64,000 nt of DNA from Rhynchopus sp. YZ270_cl-10 (GCA_964035575.1 OZ037875.1:1116001-1180000), one strand, 5' to 3'. Counted from the first letter of the stretch, positions 28,471 to 39,380 are shown. Notes: a model not told the origin generated them from the sequence alone. Made by a program: numbers and translations.

Positions 28471-30846
28471 ATGATGTCCGTCAGGGCGTATGTAGGTGTT
28501 GTGATGTTAGCGGTGTTTGTGAGTCCCAGCGCAGGGTGCGCGGTGGTGCAGTGCTCGCCGGGATGCACTCTGTATACCTCCCCGAGCCTGTACACATCTT
28601 CCGAGCAGTACGACTGCAAGGAGGTCACGCAGGACGGCAACGCATGGGTGATGCCCGGCGTCGGCATCTGCCCTGGACCCACATCGCTGAAGCTTGACCC
28701 AGCCTCAGCAGAGATCTGCGAAGTGACCAACGGAGACATGCTGACAACTGTCAACATCACATGCCTCGGTGTCGGCTCCTGTGAATACCAAAGAACTATC
28801 ACAAGCCCCGATTTCAAATGCAACTGCACAGTTGTACCTCGTTCGTTCACACCCGAGCCAAAAGCTACAGCTGCACCACCAACATTCCCACCAGCAACAC
28901 CAACTGATCAGGACTGGACATTTCCGACACCCATGCCGAACACACCATTGCCTGGCACAAAATTACCTCCGACATTACCACCCCCAACACTAACTGATCA
29001 GGACTGGACACCTATTCCGCACACACCAGTGCCTAGCACAGAATCGCCACCTTGGACACCTATGCCGCCCACGTTGTCGCCGCCGTGGACAGCTGAGCCG
29101 AACACATTGCGCACAGGATCGCCACCGTTGACACCTATGCCTACTATGTTCACTGACGGAACATATGAACCTCGTCCGTTCACACCCGAGCCAAAAGCTA
29201 CATCTGCACCACCAACATTCCCACCAGGAACACCGCCGACACCTGCACCACCAACATTCCCACCGGCAACACCAACTGATCAGGACTGGACATTTCTGAC
29301 ACCCATGCCGAACACATCATTGCCTGGCACAAAATCACCTCCGACATTACCACCCCCAACACTAACGGATCAGGACTGGACACCTATTCCGCACACACCT
29401 GAGCCGAACACATTGCGCACAGTATCGCCACCGTTTACACCTATGCCTACTATGTGGACTGACGGAACAGTTGTACCTCGTTCGTTCACACCCGAGCCAA
29501 AAGCTACATCTGCACCACCAACATTCCCACCGGCAACACCAACTGATCAGGACTGGACATTTCTGACACCCATGCCGAACACACCATTGCCTGGCACAAA
29601 ATCACCTCCGACATTACCACCCCCAACACTAACTGATCAGGACTGGACACCTATTCCGCACACACCAGTGCCTAGCACAGAATCGCCGCCGACACGTATG
29701 CCACCCACCGTATCGCCACCTTGGACACCTATGCCTACTATGTTCACTGACGGAACATATGAACCTCGTCCGTTCACACCCGAGCCAAAAGCTACATCTG
29801 CACCACCAACATTCCCACCAGGAACACCGCCGACACCTGCACCACCAACATTCCCACCAGCAACACCAACTGATCAGGACTGGACATTTCCGACACCCAT
29901 GCCGAACACACCATTGCCTGGCACAAAATCACCGCCGACATTACCACCCCCAACACTAACTGATCAGGACTGGACACCTATTCCGCACACACCAGTGCCT
30001 AGCACAGAATCGCCGCCGACACGTATGCCACCCACCGTATCGCCACCTTGGACACCTATGCCTACTATGTTCACTGACGGAACATATGAACCTCGTCCGT
30101 TCACACCCGAGCCAAAAGCTACATCTGCACCACCAACATTCCCGCCAGCAACACCGCCGACACCTGCACCACCAACATTCCCACCCCCAACACTACCTGA
30201 TCAGGACTGGACACCTATTCCGAACACACCCTCACCTAGCACAGAATCACCTATGTCACCTACCCCTGCTTCTGGTGCAAGTTCTGATGCAAGTGATGCA
30301 GGTTCTACCTCTGGTTCTACTTCTGGTTCTGCTGCGAGTGATGCAGGTTCTGATGCGGGTTCTGCTGCAGATGCCGCATCGGTTCCGACACCACCACCAG
30401 GAGCAGGCACCTGTGCAATCGGCCCATGCTCGATGGAGACACTGTGCAGAGATGTGGGGACCATGCAACACACCTGTGTGGCAAGGCCTGCGTCGTGCTG
30501 CAGCGATACTGCGACGTGCGAGGACGGCGAGACTGCGTCTGATGCGCACTGCACAACAGACGAGGCGGTGGAGGGTGTGTGCAGGCGCAACGCTGTGTGC
30601 TGCTCAGAAGTGTTCTGCAGGGCGCATGCGTCCGACAGTGCGCCGAAGTGGTGGGTGTGGGTGCTGCTTGCCGTGGGTGGGGTGCTCCTCCTTGGCAGTG
30701 CCGCCTTCGCCGCACACCACTTCTGCGCCCCTCAGCAGAAGCCCCTCCCCGTCAGCCACTTCATGAACGCTACACACGACTACGCACTCGATGACTGCGG
30801 TCTTGCCACACAAATGAACGAAGCCCCGGCCGGAGGCAACGTGTAA
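28471..30846 (+). CDS. Mucin-like type I membrane protein, copy 1
   Basis: 791 aa from ATG 28471 ([17 protein letters not shown]), a signal peptide cleaved near SAGC. The frame extends upstream without an ATG. A Cys-rich head (about 20-120) includes [19 protein letters not shown] and [10 protein letters not shown]. The stalk (about 120-590) is a Pro/Thr array whose modules contain [21 protein letters not shown] and [12 protein letters not shown], expected to be O-glycosylated. A Ser/Ala/Gly/Asp spacer leads to a membrane-proximal domain with about 16 Cys ([18 protein letters not shown] to [11 protein letters not shown]), a membrane span ([20 protein letters not shown]) and a 45-residue tail with MNEAP. 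It is a likely surface-coat protein. It lacks the second Cys module found in copy 2. Confidence 0.85.
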   Translation: MMSVRAYVGVVMLAVFVSPSAGCAVVQCSPGCTLYTSPSLYTSSEQYDCKEVTQDGNAWVMPGVGICPGPTSLKLDPASAEICEVTNGDMLTTVNITCLGVGSCEYQRTITSPDFKCNCTVVPRSFTPEPKATAAPPTFPPATPTDQDWTFPTPMPNTPLPGTKLPPTLPPPTLTDQDWTPIPHTPVPSTESPPWTPMPPTLSPPWTAEPNTLRTGSPPLTPMPTMFTDGTYEPRPFTPEPKATSAPPTFPPGTPPTPAPPTFPPATPTDQDWTFLTPMPNTSLPGTKSPPTLPPPTLTDQDWTPIPHTPEPNTLRTVSPPFTPMPTMWTDGTVVPRSFTPEPKATSAPPTFPPATPTDQDWTFLTPMPNTPLPGTKSPPTLPPPTLTDQDWTPIPHTPVPSTESPPTRMPPTVSPPWTPMPTMFTDGTYEPRPFTPEPKATSAPPTFPPGTPPTPAPPTFPPATPTDQDWTFPTPMPNTPLPGTKSPPTLPPPTLTDQDWTPIPHTPVPSTESPPTRMPPTVSPPWTPMPTMFTDGTYEPRPFTPEPKATSAPPTFPPATPPTPAPPTFPPPTLPDQDWTPIPNTPSPSTESPMSPTPASGASSDASDAGSTSGSTSGSAASDAGSDAGSAADAASVPTPPPGAGTCAIGPCSMETLCRDVGTMQHTCVARPASCCSDTATCEDGETASDAHCTTDEAVEGVCRRNAVCCSEVFCRAHASDSAPKWWVWVLLAVGGVLLLGSAAFAAHHFCAPQQKPLPVSHFMNATHDYALDDCGLATQMNEAPAGGNV

Positions 30847-30883
30847 TCAGTATTTTTAATCCTTTTTTCATCAATGAAAAAGA

Positions 30884-30889
30884 AATAAA
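30884..30889 (+). terminator. Poly(A) signal of mucin-like gene 1
   Basis: AATAAA 38 bases after the stop. It is conserved at 36518 in the duplicate. Confidence 0.6.
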
Positions 30890-31278
30890 AGAAACTACGT
30901 TTTTGTGCCTGTCTGCCTTTTTGTTTTTGAGGTATTTTTTTAACCACGAATCATTAAATTGATTGCCACCCTTCCACCTCCCGCTCTTTCTACTTGCGTA
31001 CTAGTCCTCAAGGCCAGCCACCCTTTTAAGTCAAACTGGTCAAACACGAAGCGCAGGTTGCCTCTGGATACGAAGCAGGGCCGAAGCGGTACCCCGCACG
31101 GACAGATTACGGCTTTTTCCCAGTGCTGCGCCGCCGGTTGTCCAGTGAGGCTATCACACTTTACATTCCCCCTTTTTGTGTATGCGTACAAACTAACAAA
31201 CTCTCCCCCTTTTTCCCCCGTTTTTGTGTGGGTGAAGATAGCTGTTGACACCGTGTAGTTTTTTTTTTTCTTTTTCTG

Positions 31279-32268
31279 CAGGGTTTCCGCCAGGATTTGG
31301 GGTTTCAGAAATTGGGGTGTACCATGAAAATGACCCCCAAAAAAATTTTTTTTCTCCCCGAAAAAGCGGTCGTCGCGCGCTTCGCGCGCGCCTCCCTGGC
31401 AGACACAGGTAGAGAGGCGAAGCGTGCGGGGGTGCTCCAAAAAATTTTTTTGGGAAGGGTTGAAAGGGAAGAAGGGGAGGCGCGAGATACGCTCACTACC
31501 GGTTGGGGTGTCACTTCCACTGGGCTGCAGATATGTGGCGCATCTCTGCAGCACTGTAATCACTGTGTAGCGCCATGCAATGAAAAAAGCAAATACCATC
31601 ACCCTCTCACAAGACTCCTTTACCTTGTGAAGCTTCCACCCCCGACCTCCAAACGAACCAGCTGTGAAGTTTAACATGGTTGCTATCAAAGCTGGTGCTA
31701 AAACCCAAAAAGTTGCCAAAGCTGCGGCAGAGCCGACTTGTCTTGGTCAAGAAGGAGACCCCTCCCACGGTTGACGAGGCGATACGGGCATCACTTCGGC
31801 TGGAGGAGGTGGAAGCGGAATCAAGGAGACAATGGGGAAAGGTAAGGAGTCTTGTGAGAGTGATGAGAGGGATCCCGTTGGGACATGTAGTAGAAAGTGA
31901 ATGCATTCGTCGCTTGCACCGAAGCCTCCTTTAAAAAGGGGGCAATACACAGAAGTGTCAATGATAATATAGCAACATCAAATAGCCAGCAACACAGCGC
32001 CGCAGGCGCACGGTACGCTACTTTTTTTTTTTTTTCTTTTTCCCTAGATTTTACCCCCCTTTTCTTCCACTTCTTTTGACACAGCGAGCCAAACGCTCTG
32101 CACGGTGGGGTCACATGACCACGGGGGGTCATCTACAACCTCTTAAAACCCCATTTTTCTCGGGGTGTACTTTGGTACACCCCGAATCCCTGTAAAAATC
32201 CAATTTTTTCCTGGAAAAATATTGGGGTGTACCAAAGTACACCCCGGTACACCTTGGCGGAAACTCTG
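31279..32268. mobile_element. hAT-like insertion present in one locus copy only
   Basis: Ends are CAGGGTTTCCGCCA (left) and CAGAGTTTCCGCCA (right, complement). TTTCTG, or TTTCTGCA if counted with the overlapping CA, flanks both sides (from 31273 and from 32269). The paralogous site near 36890 is empty (TTTTTTTGCAAGATG). About 990 bp. It holds a short coding-like piece (31676-31850, ETPPTVDEAIRASLRLEEVE, followed by GTAAGG) that I cannot identify. Confidence 0.75.
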
Positions 32269-32285
32269 TTTCTGCAAGATGTGTA

Positions 32286-32490
32286 CGTTACATGGATGTC
32301 CAAAGTACTTCGTGTTTTTTTTTTGGTTTTTTTATATTGAAATACTTGAACCCCTCTTTTTTTCTCAAAATGACAGTCAATTACTTGAAGATTGATCAAA
32401 TACTTGACAAAAAAATGAAGTACAGTATTGGGGGTTTTTGGGGAATCGAGTACTCGATATACTTCAAGGACTTTGGACATCCATGACGTT
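32286..32490. repeat. Imperfect inverted repeat, locus copy 1
   Basis: ATGGATGTCCAAAGT near 32291 is complemented by ACTTTGGACATCCAT near 32470. The same structure is at 36905-37110 in locus copy 2. Confidence 0.65.
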
Positions 32491-32542
32491 GCGTTAATCT
32501 ATGCTTTTCAGTTTTAATCCTGACTTGGAGTCTTCCTTTTTA

Positions 32543-32597
32543 AAGCCTTCGGGCGACATTGTGTACAGAACTTGCTATGGCAGGGGATTGTCGAAAA
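32543..32597 (+). repeat. Short hairpin element, family F
   Basis: AAGCCTTCGGGCGACATTGT GTACAGAACTTGC ... GGGGATTGTCGAAAAC. CGACA pairs with TGTCG. Confidence 0.65.
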
Positions 32598-32891
32598 CGA
32601 AAACAATAATGTGAACGTCATATCACGACCCTGTGGTTTCCCCTCTCCAGTGACAGGAAGTCCAGTCCCGTGTTCGATGCAAGAAGCAGATGGGTTGGCT
32701 TTTCCTCTTGCATAGAGGGGATCTCGCACCCCTCCCTCAGTGACCCCCTTTAAAGCCCCTTAAATAGCCAAATTATTTTTGAAAGTAGCACCATAAAAAT
32801 GCGAGCTGAATCTGCACGCACAATTTGTCGGCTTGGAGTTTTGTTTTTGTTTTTGTTTTTTTTGTTTTTTTTCGTTTGTTTCTGACTTCCT

Positions 32892-32958
32892 TCATGACCA
32901 CGTGTGGTCATATTTTTTGCTGCGTCCGCCGATGAACGGTACGGCGTGTAACTTCAGG
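32892..32958 (+). repeat. GACCAC palindrome plus family C variant
   Basis: ATGACCACGTGTGGTCAT forms a stem-loop, followed by TGCTGCGTCCGCCGATGAAC GGTACGGCG and AACTTCAGG. Copied at 37502-37560. Confidence 0.5.
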
Positions 32959-33028
32959 AATCAATGTCCGATTGCTAATGTGACTCGTGCACACAGTTTT
33001 TTCACCCCTCAATTAATATCTTTTTTTT

Positions 33029-33070
33029 GGTGACTAAACACGAGAGCTTAGGTTCACCTCATATGGGTTT
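33029..33070 (+). repeat. Short hairpin element, family A
   Basis: GGTGACTAAACACGAGAGCT then TAGGTTCACCTCATATGG. The loop is kept and the stem is weaker. Confidence 0.65.
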
Positions 33071-33288
33071 CCATTCTTTTGCAGGAACACCGTTTTGTTG
33101 CGAATTGGTCTACGATCTTTTTTTGTTTTATTTTTGTTGTGTTTGATAACAGGGGGTAATTCTTGCGCAGAATATGGCCCTAATTTGTGTGTGTGTGGAA
33201 AATCCCCAAATCTGCCAAGCTTCTTTGGACTCCAGTAGATCGCGAAAGAACCGTGCAAGAAAAAGTCATGCTTAAAAAAAGGAAACCA

Positions 33289-33348
33289 CGTGTAGTATAG
33301 TGGAGTTCATCTTCGGGTGTCTACACTAATACAACCAAGTTTTCAAAA
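33289..33348 (+). repeat. Short hairpin element, family E
   Basis: GTGTAGTATAGTGGAGTTCA ... GTGTCTACACTAATACAACC and AAGTTTTCAAAA. Near-identical to 3981-4040, which is inside an unrelated transposon. Confidence 0.7.
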
Positions 33349-33687
33349 TAGAAGAAAAGAAGCCATCACTTTCCGATCCGCCTTTTTTTTGTAAGAGCGG
33401 GACTTTCGTGATTTGCTGTGCTGTATTCAAATGTCTCGAATTGGCTGTCGATACTCCGACCCCGTTCAACTGGCCTGCAGGGGTGGTCCACTACAAAAAA
33501 AAAAAAATGTCCACGCACAATTCCGAGGACCTTGACCCTGTTTCTCTTGGGTCTCTTGAAAACCCCCTTCTTTTTTAACTTTCCTCCATTTTTTTGTACT
33601 GGAGGAAGGTCTGTGGAAAACAACAAAACAAAACAAAAACAGGCAAATGTTGTGGCCTGACTCAAGTGAACACCGTGTCAGATCATC

Positions 33688-33855
33688 GGAGATGAATCGA
33701 GTTGTTTGTTCGAAGCTGCCCTGCCTGGGACCCTGAAGGACAAACACCTTGACTTGTTCGAGGTGATAACAATTGCCTTTTTTATTCATATTTGTCACCA
33801 AGCCCCCTACCTGAAGAGAGATGTGCAAAACGCTGTGGACCGTCATTTTTTTTGA
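33688..33855 (+). pseudogene. Possible OTU-like cysteine-box fragment, locus copy 1
   Basis: The frame reads GDESSCLFEAALPGTLKDKH, then LDLFEVITIAF. It recalls the GDGxCLF active-site box of OTU cysteine proteases. It is short, with no start and no matching His box. The copy at 39042 differs by a few residues and shares the frame, so this was coding DNA once. Alternatively it is unrelated. Confidence 0.25.
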
Positions 33856-33952
33856 CCAATCTCGAGATTAAAACAAAATATCCACCGTAAAGCATTCTCT
33901 ATTTGGGAGGAGGGGTTTACATGATTTGTCTACTGCCTATACCCTCCCCTTT

Positions 33953-34070
33953 AATGGTGGCAGTATTGTAATGGGAGTCCATTGGAATACGCAAAATACA
34001 TGACGATACACGTGTATTTTGATGTATTTTGCGTATTCCAATGGGCTCCCATCACAATACTGCCACCATT
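33953..34070. repeat. 118-bp near-perfect palindrome (MITE-like)
   Basis: AATGGTGGCAGTATTGTAAT ... ATCACAATACTGCCACCATT, centred on ACACGTGT. It is absent from the corresponding place in locus copy 2 (39340), so it was inserted after the duplication or lost there. Confidence 0.8.
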
Positions 34071-34398
34071 GCCCACCCGTAAATTGAGTTTCTCACCCCA
34101 AAATCATTATTTTTTTTTACCCCATCCAAAAAACGTTCCTCTTCCAGCTTAAGAAAAAAGTTTCTTTTTTTCCTGTGACTAAAGTATTTTTTTTTCGGTT
34201 GAGGGTGATTTTGTATCATCTGTCACTCCGAAAATTCATTGGCCTTCAAAAAAAACGCAACATTTGTGCACAAAATACTCCATCGCCTCCGGAAACGCTC
34301 CAAAAAATGTTGCCCTCCTCTTTTTTTGTAACTCCCTCTTTACTCTCGCTTCAATTTTTTTTCCAGATTTTTTTGACTGAGTGCACAACTTATTTCAG

Positions 34399-36480
34399 AT
34401 GATGTCCGTCAGGGCGTATGTAGGTGTTGTGATGTTAGCGGTGTTTGTGAGTCCCAGCGCAGGGTGCGCGATGATGCAGTGCTCGCCGGGATGCACTCTG
34501 TATACCTCCCCGAGCCTGTACACATCTTCCGAGCAGTACGACTGCAAGGAGGTCACGCAGGACGGCAACGCATGGGTGATGCCCGGCGTCGGCATCTGCC
34601 CTGGACCCACATCGCTGAAGCTTGACCCAGCCTCAGCAGAGATCTGCGAAGTGACCAACGGAGACATGCTGACAACTGTCAACATCACATGCCTCGGTGT
34701 CGGCTCCTGTGAATACCAAAGAACCATCACAAGCTCCGATTTCAAATGCAACTGCACCTGCCAAGATCAATGTGCCCCACACGGAGGCCTTAACAGTGAA
34801 AAGTGTGTTCAGGTCACACAGAACCCGAGCGATACAAAGTGCGACGTATGTGAGAGCCCTGGCTGGAAGGGGCCGCAGACCTGGTTCTGTTCCTACGATG
34901 TGTCGGATGTGTCTGTCACGATGACGCTTGCAGAAGAGGGTACAGGCGCACCGTCAGATGAGACGACCCTGCCCACCGCATCGGCAGTTCCGACACTTGC
35001 ACCACCGACATTCCCACCAGCAACACCAGCTGATCTTGATGGAACATATGTACCTCGTTCGTTCACACCCGAGCCGAAAGCTACATCTGCACCACCAACA
35101 TTCCCACCAGCAACACCAACTGATCAGGACTGGACACCTATGCCGAACACACCATTGCCCGGCACAGAATCACCACCGACACGTATGCCGCCCACCGTAT
35201 CGCCACCTTGGACACCTATGCCGCCCACGGTGTCGCCGTGGACACCTGAGCCTGGCACAGAATCACCGCCGACACGTATGCCGCCCACCGTATCGCCACC
35301 TTGGACACCTATGCCTACTATGTTCACTGACGGAACATATGAACCTCGTTCGTTCACACCCGAGCCAAAAGCTACAGCACCACCAACATTCCCACCAGGA
35401 ACACCGCCGACACCTGCACCACCAACATTCCCACCAGCAACACCAACTGATCAGGACTGGACACCTATGCCGAACACATTGCCTGGCACAGAATCACCGC
35501 CGACATTCCCACCCCCAACACTACCTGATCGGGACTGGACACCTATTCCGAACACACCCTCACCTAGCACACCTATGTCACCTACCCCTGCTTCTGGTGC
35601 AAGTTCTGATGCAAGTGATGCAGGTTCTACCTCTGGTTCTACCTCTGGTTCTACCTCTGGTTCTACCTCTGGTTCTACCTCTGGTTCTACCTCTGGTTCT
35701 ACCTCTGGTTCTACCTCTGGTTCTACCTCTGGTTCTACCTCTGGTTCTACCTCTGGTTCTACCTCTGGTTCTACCTCTGGTTCTACCTCTGGTTCTACCT
35801 CTGGTTCTACCTCTGGTTCTACCTCTGGTTCTACCTCTGGTTCTACCTCTGGTTCTACCTCTGGTTCTACCTCTGGTTCTACCTCTGGTTCTACCTCTGG
35901 TTCTACCTCTGGTTCTACCTCTGGTTCTACCTCTGGTTCTACTTCTAGTTCTGCTGCGAGTGATGCAGGTTCTGATGCAAGTGATGCGGGTTCTGCTGCA
36001 GATGCCGCATCGGTTCCGACACCACCACCAGGAGCAGGCACCTGTGCAATCGGCCCATGCTCGATGGAGACACTGTGCAGAGACGTGGGGACCATGCAAC
36101 ACACCTGTGTGGCAAGGCCTGCGTCGTGCTGCAGCGATACTGCGACGTGCAAGGACGGCGAGACTGCGTCTGATGCGCACTGCACAACAGACGAGGCGGT
36201 GGAGGGTGTGTGCAGGCGCAACGCTGTGTGCTGCTCAGAAGTGTTCTGCAGGGCGCATGCGTCCGACAGTGCGCCGAAGTGGTGGGTGTGGGTGCTGCTT
36301 GCCGTGGGTGGGGTGCTCCTCCTTGGCGGTGCCGCCTTCGCCGCACACCACTTCTGTGCTCCTAAGCAGGAGTCCATCCCCAACAGCCAGTTCATGAACG
36401 CTACACACGACTACGCACTCGATGACTGCGGTCTTGCCACACCAATGAACGAAGCCCCGGCCGGAGGCAGCGTGATGTAA
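34399..36480 (+). CDS. Mucin-like type I membrane protein, copy 2
   Basis: 693 aa, start as in copy 1. The head is nearly identical to copy 1 through FKCNC. It then has a Cys module missing there ([33 protein letters not shown]) and a Thr-rich link. The Pro/Thr stalk is shorter. It is followed by about 27 in-frame copies of GSTS, then the same 16-Cys domain, membrane span and tail as copy 1 ([10 protein letters not shown]). The GC-rich 3' kilobase differs from copy 1 at few sites. Copy 2 probably keeps the ancestral head. Likely a surface protein; the ligand is unknown. Confidence 0.85.
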   Translation: MMSVRAYVGVVMLAVFVSPSAGCAMMQCSPGCTLYTSPSLYTSSEQYDCKEVTQDGNAWVMPGVGICPGPTSLKLDPASAEICEVTNGDMLTTVNITCLGVGSCEYQRTITSSDFKCNCTCQDQCAPHGGLNSEKCVQVTQNPSDTKCDVCESPGWKGPQTWFCSYDVSDVSVTMTLAEEGTGAPSDETTLPTASAVPTLAPPTFPPATPADLDGTYVPRSFTPEPKATSAPPTFPPATPTDQDWTPMPNTPLPGTESPPTRMPPTVSPPWTPMPPTVSPWTPEPGTESPPTRMPPTVSPPWTPMPTMFTDGTYEPRSFTPEPKATAPPTFPPGTPPTPAPPTFPPATPTDQDWTPMPNTLPGTESPPTFPPPTLPDRDWTPIPNTPSPSTPMSPTPASGASSDASDAGSTSGSTSGSTSGSTSGSTSGSTSGSTSGSTSGSTSGSTSGSTSGSTSGSTSGSTSGSTSGSTSGSTSGSTSGSTSGSTSGSTSGSTSGSTSGSTSGSTSGSTSGSTSSSAASDAGSDASDAGSAADAASVPTPPPGAGTCAIGPCSMETLCRDVGTMQHTCVARPASCCSDTATCKDGETASDAHCTTDEAVEGVCRRNAVCCSEVFCRAHASDSAPKWWVWVLLAVGGVLLLGGAAFAAHHFCAPKQESIPNSQFMNATHDYALDDCGLATPMNEAPAGGSVM
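35622..35950 (+). repeat. 12-bp minisatellite encoding (GSTS)n
   Basis: GGTTCTACCTCT repeated about 27 times, in frame. Copy 1 of the gene has only two units at 30300-30325. The reverse strand reads (EPEV)n, a shadow. Confidence 0.95.
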
Positions 36481-36517
36481 TCAGTACTTTTAATCCTTTT
36501 TTCATCAAAAAAAAAGA

Positions 36518-36523
36518 AATAAA
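36518..36523 (+). terminator. Poly(A) signal of mucin-like gene 2
   Basis: AATAAA 38 bases after the stop, same spacing as copy 1. Confidence 0.6.
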
Positions 36524-36904
36524 CGACGTTTTTGTGCCTTTTTGTTGCCGTATTTTTTTAAAAACACGAATCATTAAATTGATTGCCACCCTTCCACCTC
36601 CCGCCCTTTCTGCTTGCGTAATAGTCCTAGGCCAGCCCCCTTTTAAGTCAAACTGGTCAAACACGAAGCGCAGGTTGCCTCTGGATACGAAGCAGGGCCG
36701 AAGCGGCACCCCGCACGGACAGATTATGGCTTTTTTCCAGTGCTGCGCCGCCGGTTGTCCAGTGAGGCTATCACACTTTACATTCCCCCTTTTTGTGTAA
36801 GCCTACAAACTAACAAACTCTCCCCCTTTTTTCCCCGTTTTTGTGTGGGTGAAGATAGCTATTGACACCGTAGTTTTTTTTTTCTTTTTTTGCAAGATGT
36901 GTAC

Positions 36905-37110
36905 GTTACATGGATGTCCAAAGTACTTCGTGTTTTTTTCGGGGTTTTTTATGGCACTTGAAATACTTGAACCCCTCTTTTTTTCTCAAAATGACAGTCA
37001 ATTACTTGAAGATTGATCAAATACTTGACAAAAAAATGAAGTACAGTATTGGGGGTTTTTGGGGAATCGAGTACTTGATATACTTCAAGGACTTTGGACA
37101 TCCATGACGT
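36905..37110. repeat. Imperfect inverted repeat, locus copy 2
   Basis: Counterpart of 32286-32490, with ATGGATGTCCAAAGT and ACTTTGGACATCCAT at the ends. Confidence 0.65.
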
Positions 37111-37163
37111 TGCGTTAATCTATGCTTTTCAGTTTTAATCCTGACTTAGAGTCTTCCTTTTTA

Positions 37164-37217
37164 AAGCCTTCGGGCGACATTGTGTACAGAACTTGCTATG
37201 GCAGGGGATTGTCGAAA
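37164..37217 (+). repeat. Short hairpin element, family F
   Basis: Locus-copy-2 counterpart of 32543, essentially unchanged. Confidence 0.65.
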
Positions 37218-37918
37218 ACGAAAACAATAATGTGAACGTCATATCACGACCCTGTGGTTTCCCCTCTCCAGTGACAGGAAGTCCAGTCCTGTGTTCGATG
37301 CAAGAAGCAGATGGGTTGGCTTTTCCTCTTGCGTATAGAGGGGAGCTCGCACCCCTACCTCACTCCCTTTAAAGCCCCTTAAATAGTCAAATTATTATTT
37401 TTTTTGAAAATAGCACCATAAAAATGCGAGCTGAATCTGCACGCACAATTTGTCGGCTTGGAGTTTTGTTTTGTTTTTTTTCGTTTGTTTCTGACTTCCT
37501 TCATGACCACGTGTGGTCATATTTTTTTTTTGCTGCGTCCGCCGATGAACGGTACGGCGTTTTCCCTTTTTTTTGGGAAGGGCTGTGTTCAACGAAGTAA
37601 TCTTCCCTTCCCTAGTCGTGTTATCAAGATCTGGTGGCGACCGTAAAATGCGGGTTTTCGATTTTTTTCCGTTTGGGTAGAGTGGATGGAGGGGGTAATT
37701 TGTTCACACAAAACGGCTGGTACAGGGCAGGACATGGTAGAGAATGCACAGTGCCTATCCGCCTGGAGGTGTCTGCACGTTACCAAATCCACTTGATTCA
37801 ATCCACAATCCACTTTCCCGCACCCGCCTTGACCCGCACCCACCTCATCGTTGCTGCGGTCAACGGAAAAAAAGACACGCACCAATATTTTCTCTTTCCC
37901 CCTTTTTTCATGTACCAA

Positions 37919-37962
37919 GGTACACTGTCACGAGAGGGCTTTGTATTTCAAGTCAACTTTTT
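37919..37962 (+). repeat. Short hairpin element, family B
   Basis: GGTACACTGTCACGAGAGGG then CTTTGTATTTCAAGTCAACT and a T run. Consensus copy. Confidence 0.75.
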
Positions 37963-38097
37963 TCTTTTCGTGATGTTGTTTCGCTATGTGTGTCAGGAGG
38001 TACAAGTTTTCTCCTCTTTTTTCCCGCGCCCACAGCGGTGTGTTACTGACCACTATCATTTATTGTTTCTGTTTTCCTCTTTCTTTTATTGTATGCA

Positions 38098-38140
38098 GGT
38101 ACACTGTCACGGGAGGGCTTTGTATTTCAAGTTTTTTTTT
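38098..38140 (+). repeat. Short hairpin element, family B
   Basis: GGTACACTGTCACGGGAGGG then CTTTGTATTTCAAG. Lies 136 bases after the previous copy, with one loop change (ACGGGAG). Confidence 0.7.
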
Positions 38141-38240
38141 TCCTTCTTTTTTTACGTTCAGGAATCAATGTCCGATTGCTAAAATGTGACTCGTGCACAC
38201 AGCTTTTTCACCCCTCAATTAATATCTTTTTTTTTTTTTT

Positions 38241-38280
38241 GGCAACTAAACACGAGAGGCTTAGGTTCACCTCATATGGT
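38241..38280 (+). repeat. Short hairpin element, family A
   Basis: GGCAACTAAACACGAGAGGC then TTAGGTTCACCTCATATGG. Counterpart of 33029 in locus copy 1. Confidence 0.65.
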
Positions 38281-38500
38281 TTTTGTTTCTTTTGCAGGAA
38301 CACCGTTTTGTTGCGAATTGGTCTACGATCTTTTTTTGTTTTATTTTTGTTGTGTTTGATAACAGGGGGTAATTCTTGCGAAGAATATGGCCCTAATTTG
38401 TGTGTGTGTGGAAAATCCCCAAATCTGCCAAGCTTCTTTGGACTCCAGTAGATCGCGAAAGAACCGTGCAAGAAAAAGTCATGCTTAAAAAAAGGAAACC

Positions 38501-38560
38501 ACGTGTAGTATAGTGGAGTTCATCTTCGGGTGTCTACACTAATACAACCAAGTTTTCAAA
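38501..38560 (+). repeat. Short hairpin element, family E
   Basis: Counterpart of 33289; GTGTAGTATAGTGGAGTTCA with GTGTCTACAC. Confidence 0.7.
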
Positions 38561-39041
38561 ATAGAAGAAAAGAAGCCATCACTTTCCGATCCGCCTTTTT
38601 TTTGTAAGAGCGGGACTTTCGTGATTTGCTGTGCTGTATTCAAATGTCTCGAATTGGCTGGCGACACTCCGACCCCGTTCAACTGGCCTGCAGGGGTGGT
38701 CCACTACAAAAAAAAAAAAGAAAAAATAGATATCCACGCACAATTCCGAGGACCTTGACCCTGTTTCTCTTGGGTCTCTTGAAAACCCCCTCCTTTTTTA
38801 ACTTTCCTCCACATTTTTTGTTACTGGAGGAAGGTCTGTGGAAAACAACAGCAAAAAACAGGCTAATTGCTAAGAAAAAAATACGGGATGTGCTGCGTGG
38901 GTGGGCGTGTTTTTTTTCCCGATAGCAATTACTTTTGTGTTTTTTATTTTTATTTTTCTTTTTCTTTTTCGCGCCGTTTCCTGGTTTTTTTCTGGTTTCC
39001 GGAAACCGGCCTGACTCAAGTGAACACCGTGTCATATCATT

Positions 39042-39240
39042 GGAGATAAATACAGTTGTTTGTTCGAAGCTGCCCTGCCTGGGGCCCTGAGGAAGGACAA
39101 ACACCTTGACTTGTTCGAGGTGGTAACAATTGCCTTTTTTTATTCATATTTGTCACCAAGCCCTCTCCACCTGAAGAGAGATGTGCAAAACGCTGTGGAC
39201 TGTCATTTTATTTTTTTGACCAATCTCGAGATTAAACTAA
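39042..39240 (+). pseudogene. Possible OTU-like cysteine-box fragment, locus copy 2
   Basis: GDKYSCLFEAALPGALRKDK, then HLDLFEVVTIAF. The open frame runs to 39389 here and is longer than in copy 1. No start codon or catalytic His seen. Confidence 0.25.
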
Positions 39241-39380
39241 GACTGAAGGACGTTGTACAAAGAGTCTTATCCACCGTAAAGCATTCTCTATTTGGGAGGA
39301 GGGGGTTACATGATTTGTCTACTGCCTATACCCTCCCCTTTGTGAGATTTATCATCATCCCAAAATCATTGTTATTTTTA

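Larger units (their letters stand above)
28235..34160. repeat. Tandem locus duplication, copy 1
   Basis: The unit starts TTTCTTTTTTTCCTGTGACT and contains a leader, a mucin-like gene, and about 3.3 kb of 3' DNA that ends CTTCCAGCTTAAGAAAAAAG. It pairs with 34161-39478. This copy alone has the insertion at 31279-32268 and the palindrome at 33953-34070. Confidence 0.85.
37561..38155. other. 595-bp segment unique to locus copy 2
   Basis: It interrupts the alignment between ACGGCGT and TTCAGGAATCAATG. Bases 37620-37860 are GC-balanced and open on both strands, but no product is recognisable. The right part carries two family B hairpins. No clear target duplication, so insertion here and deletion in copy 1 are both possible. 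Confidence 0.5.

Noticed and set aside
35451-36395. Minus-strand acidic repeat protein (EPEV)n and Arg-rich frame
   Set aside because: Shadows of the 12-bp GSTS coding repeat on the plus strand.
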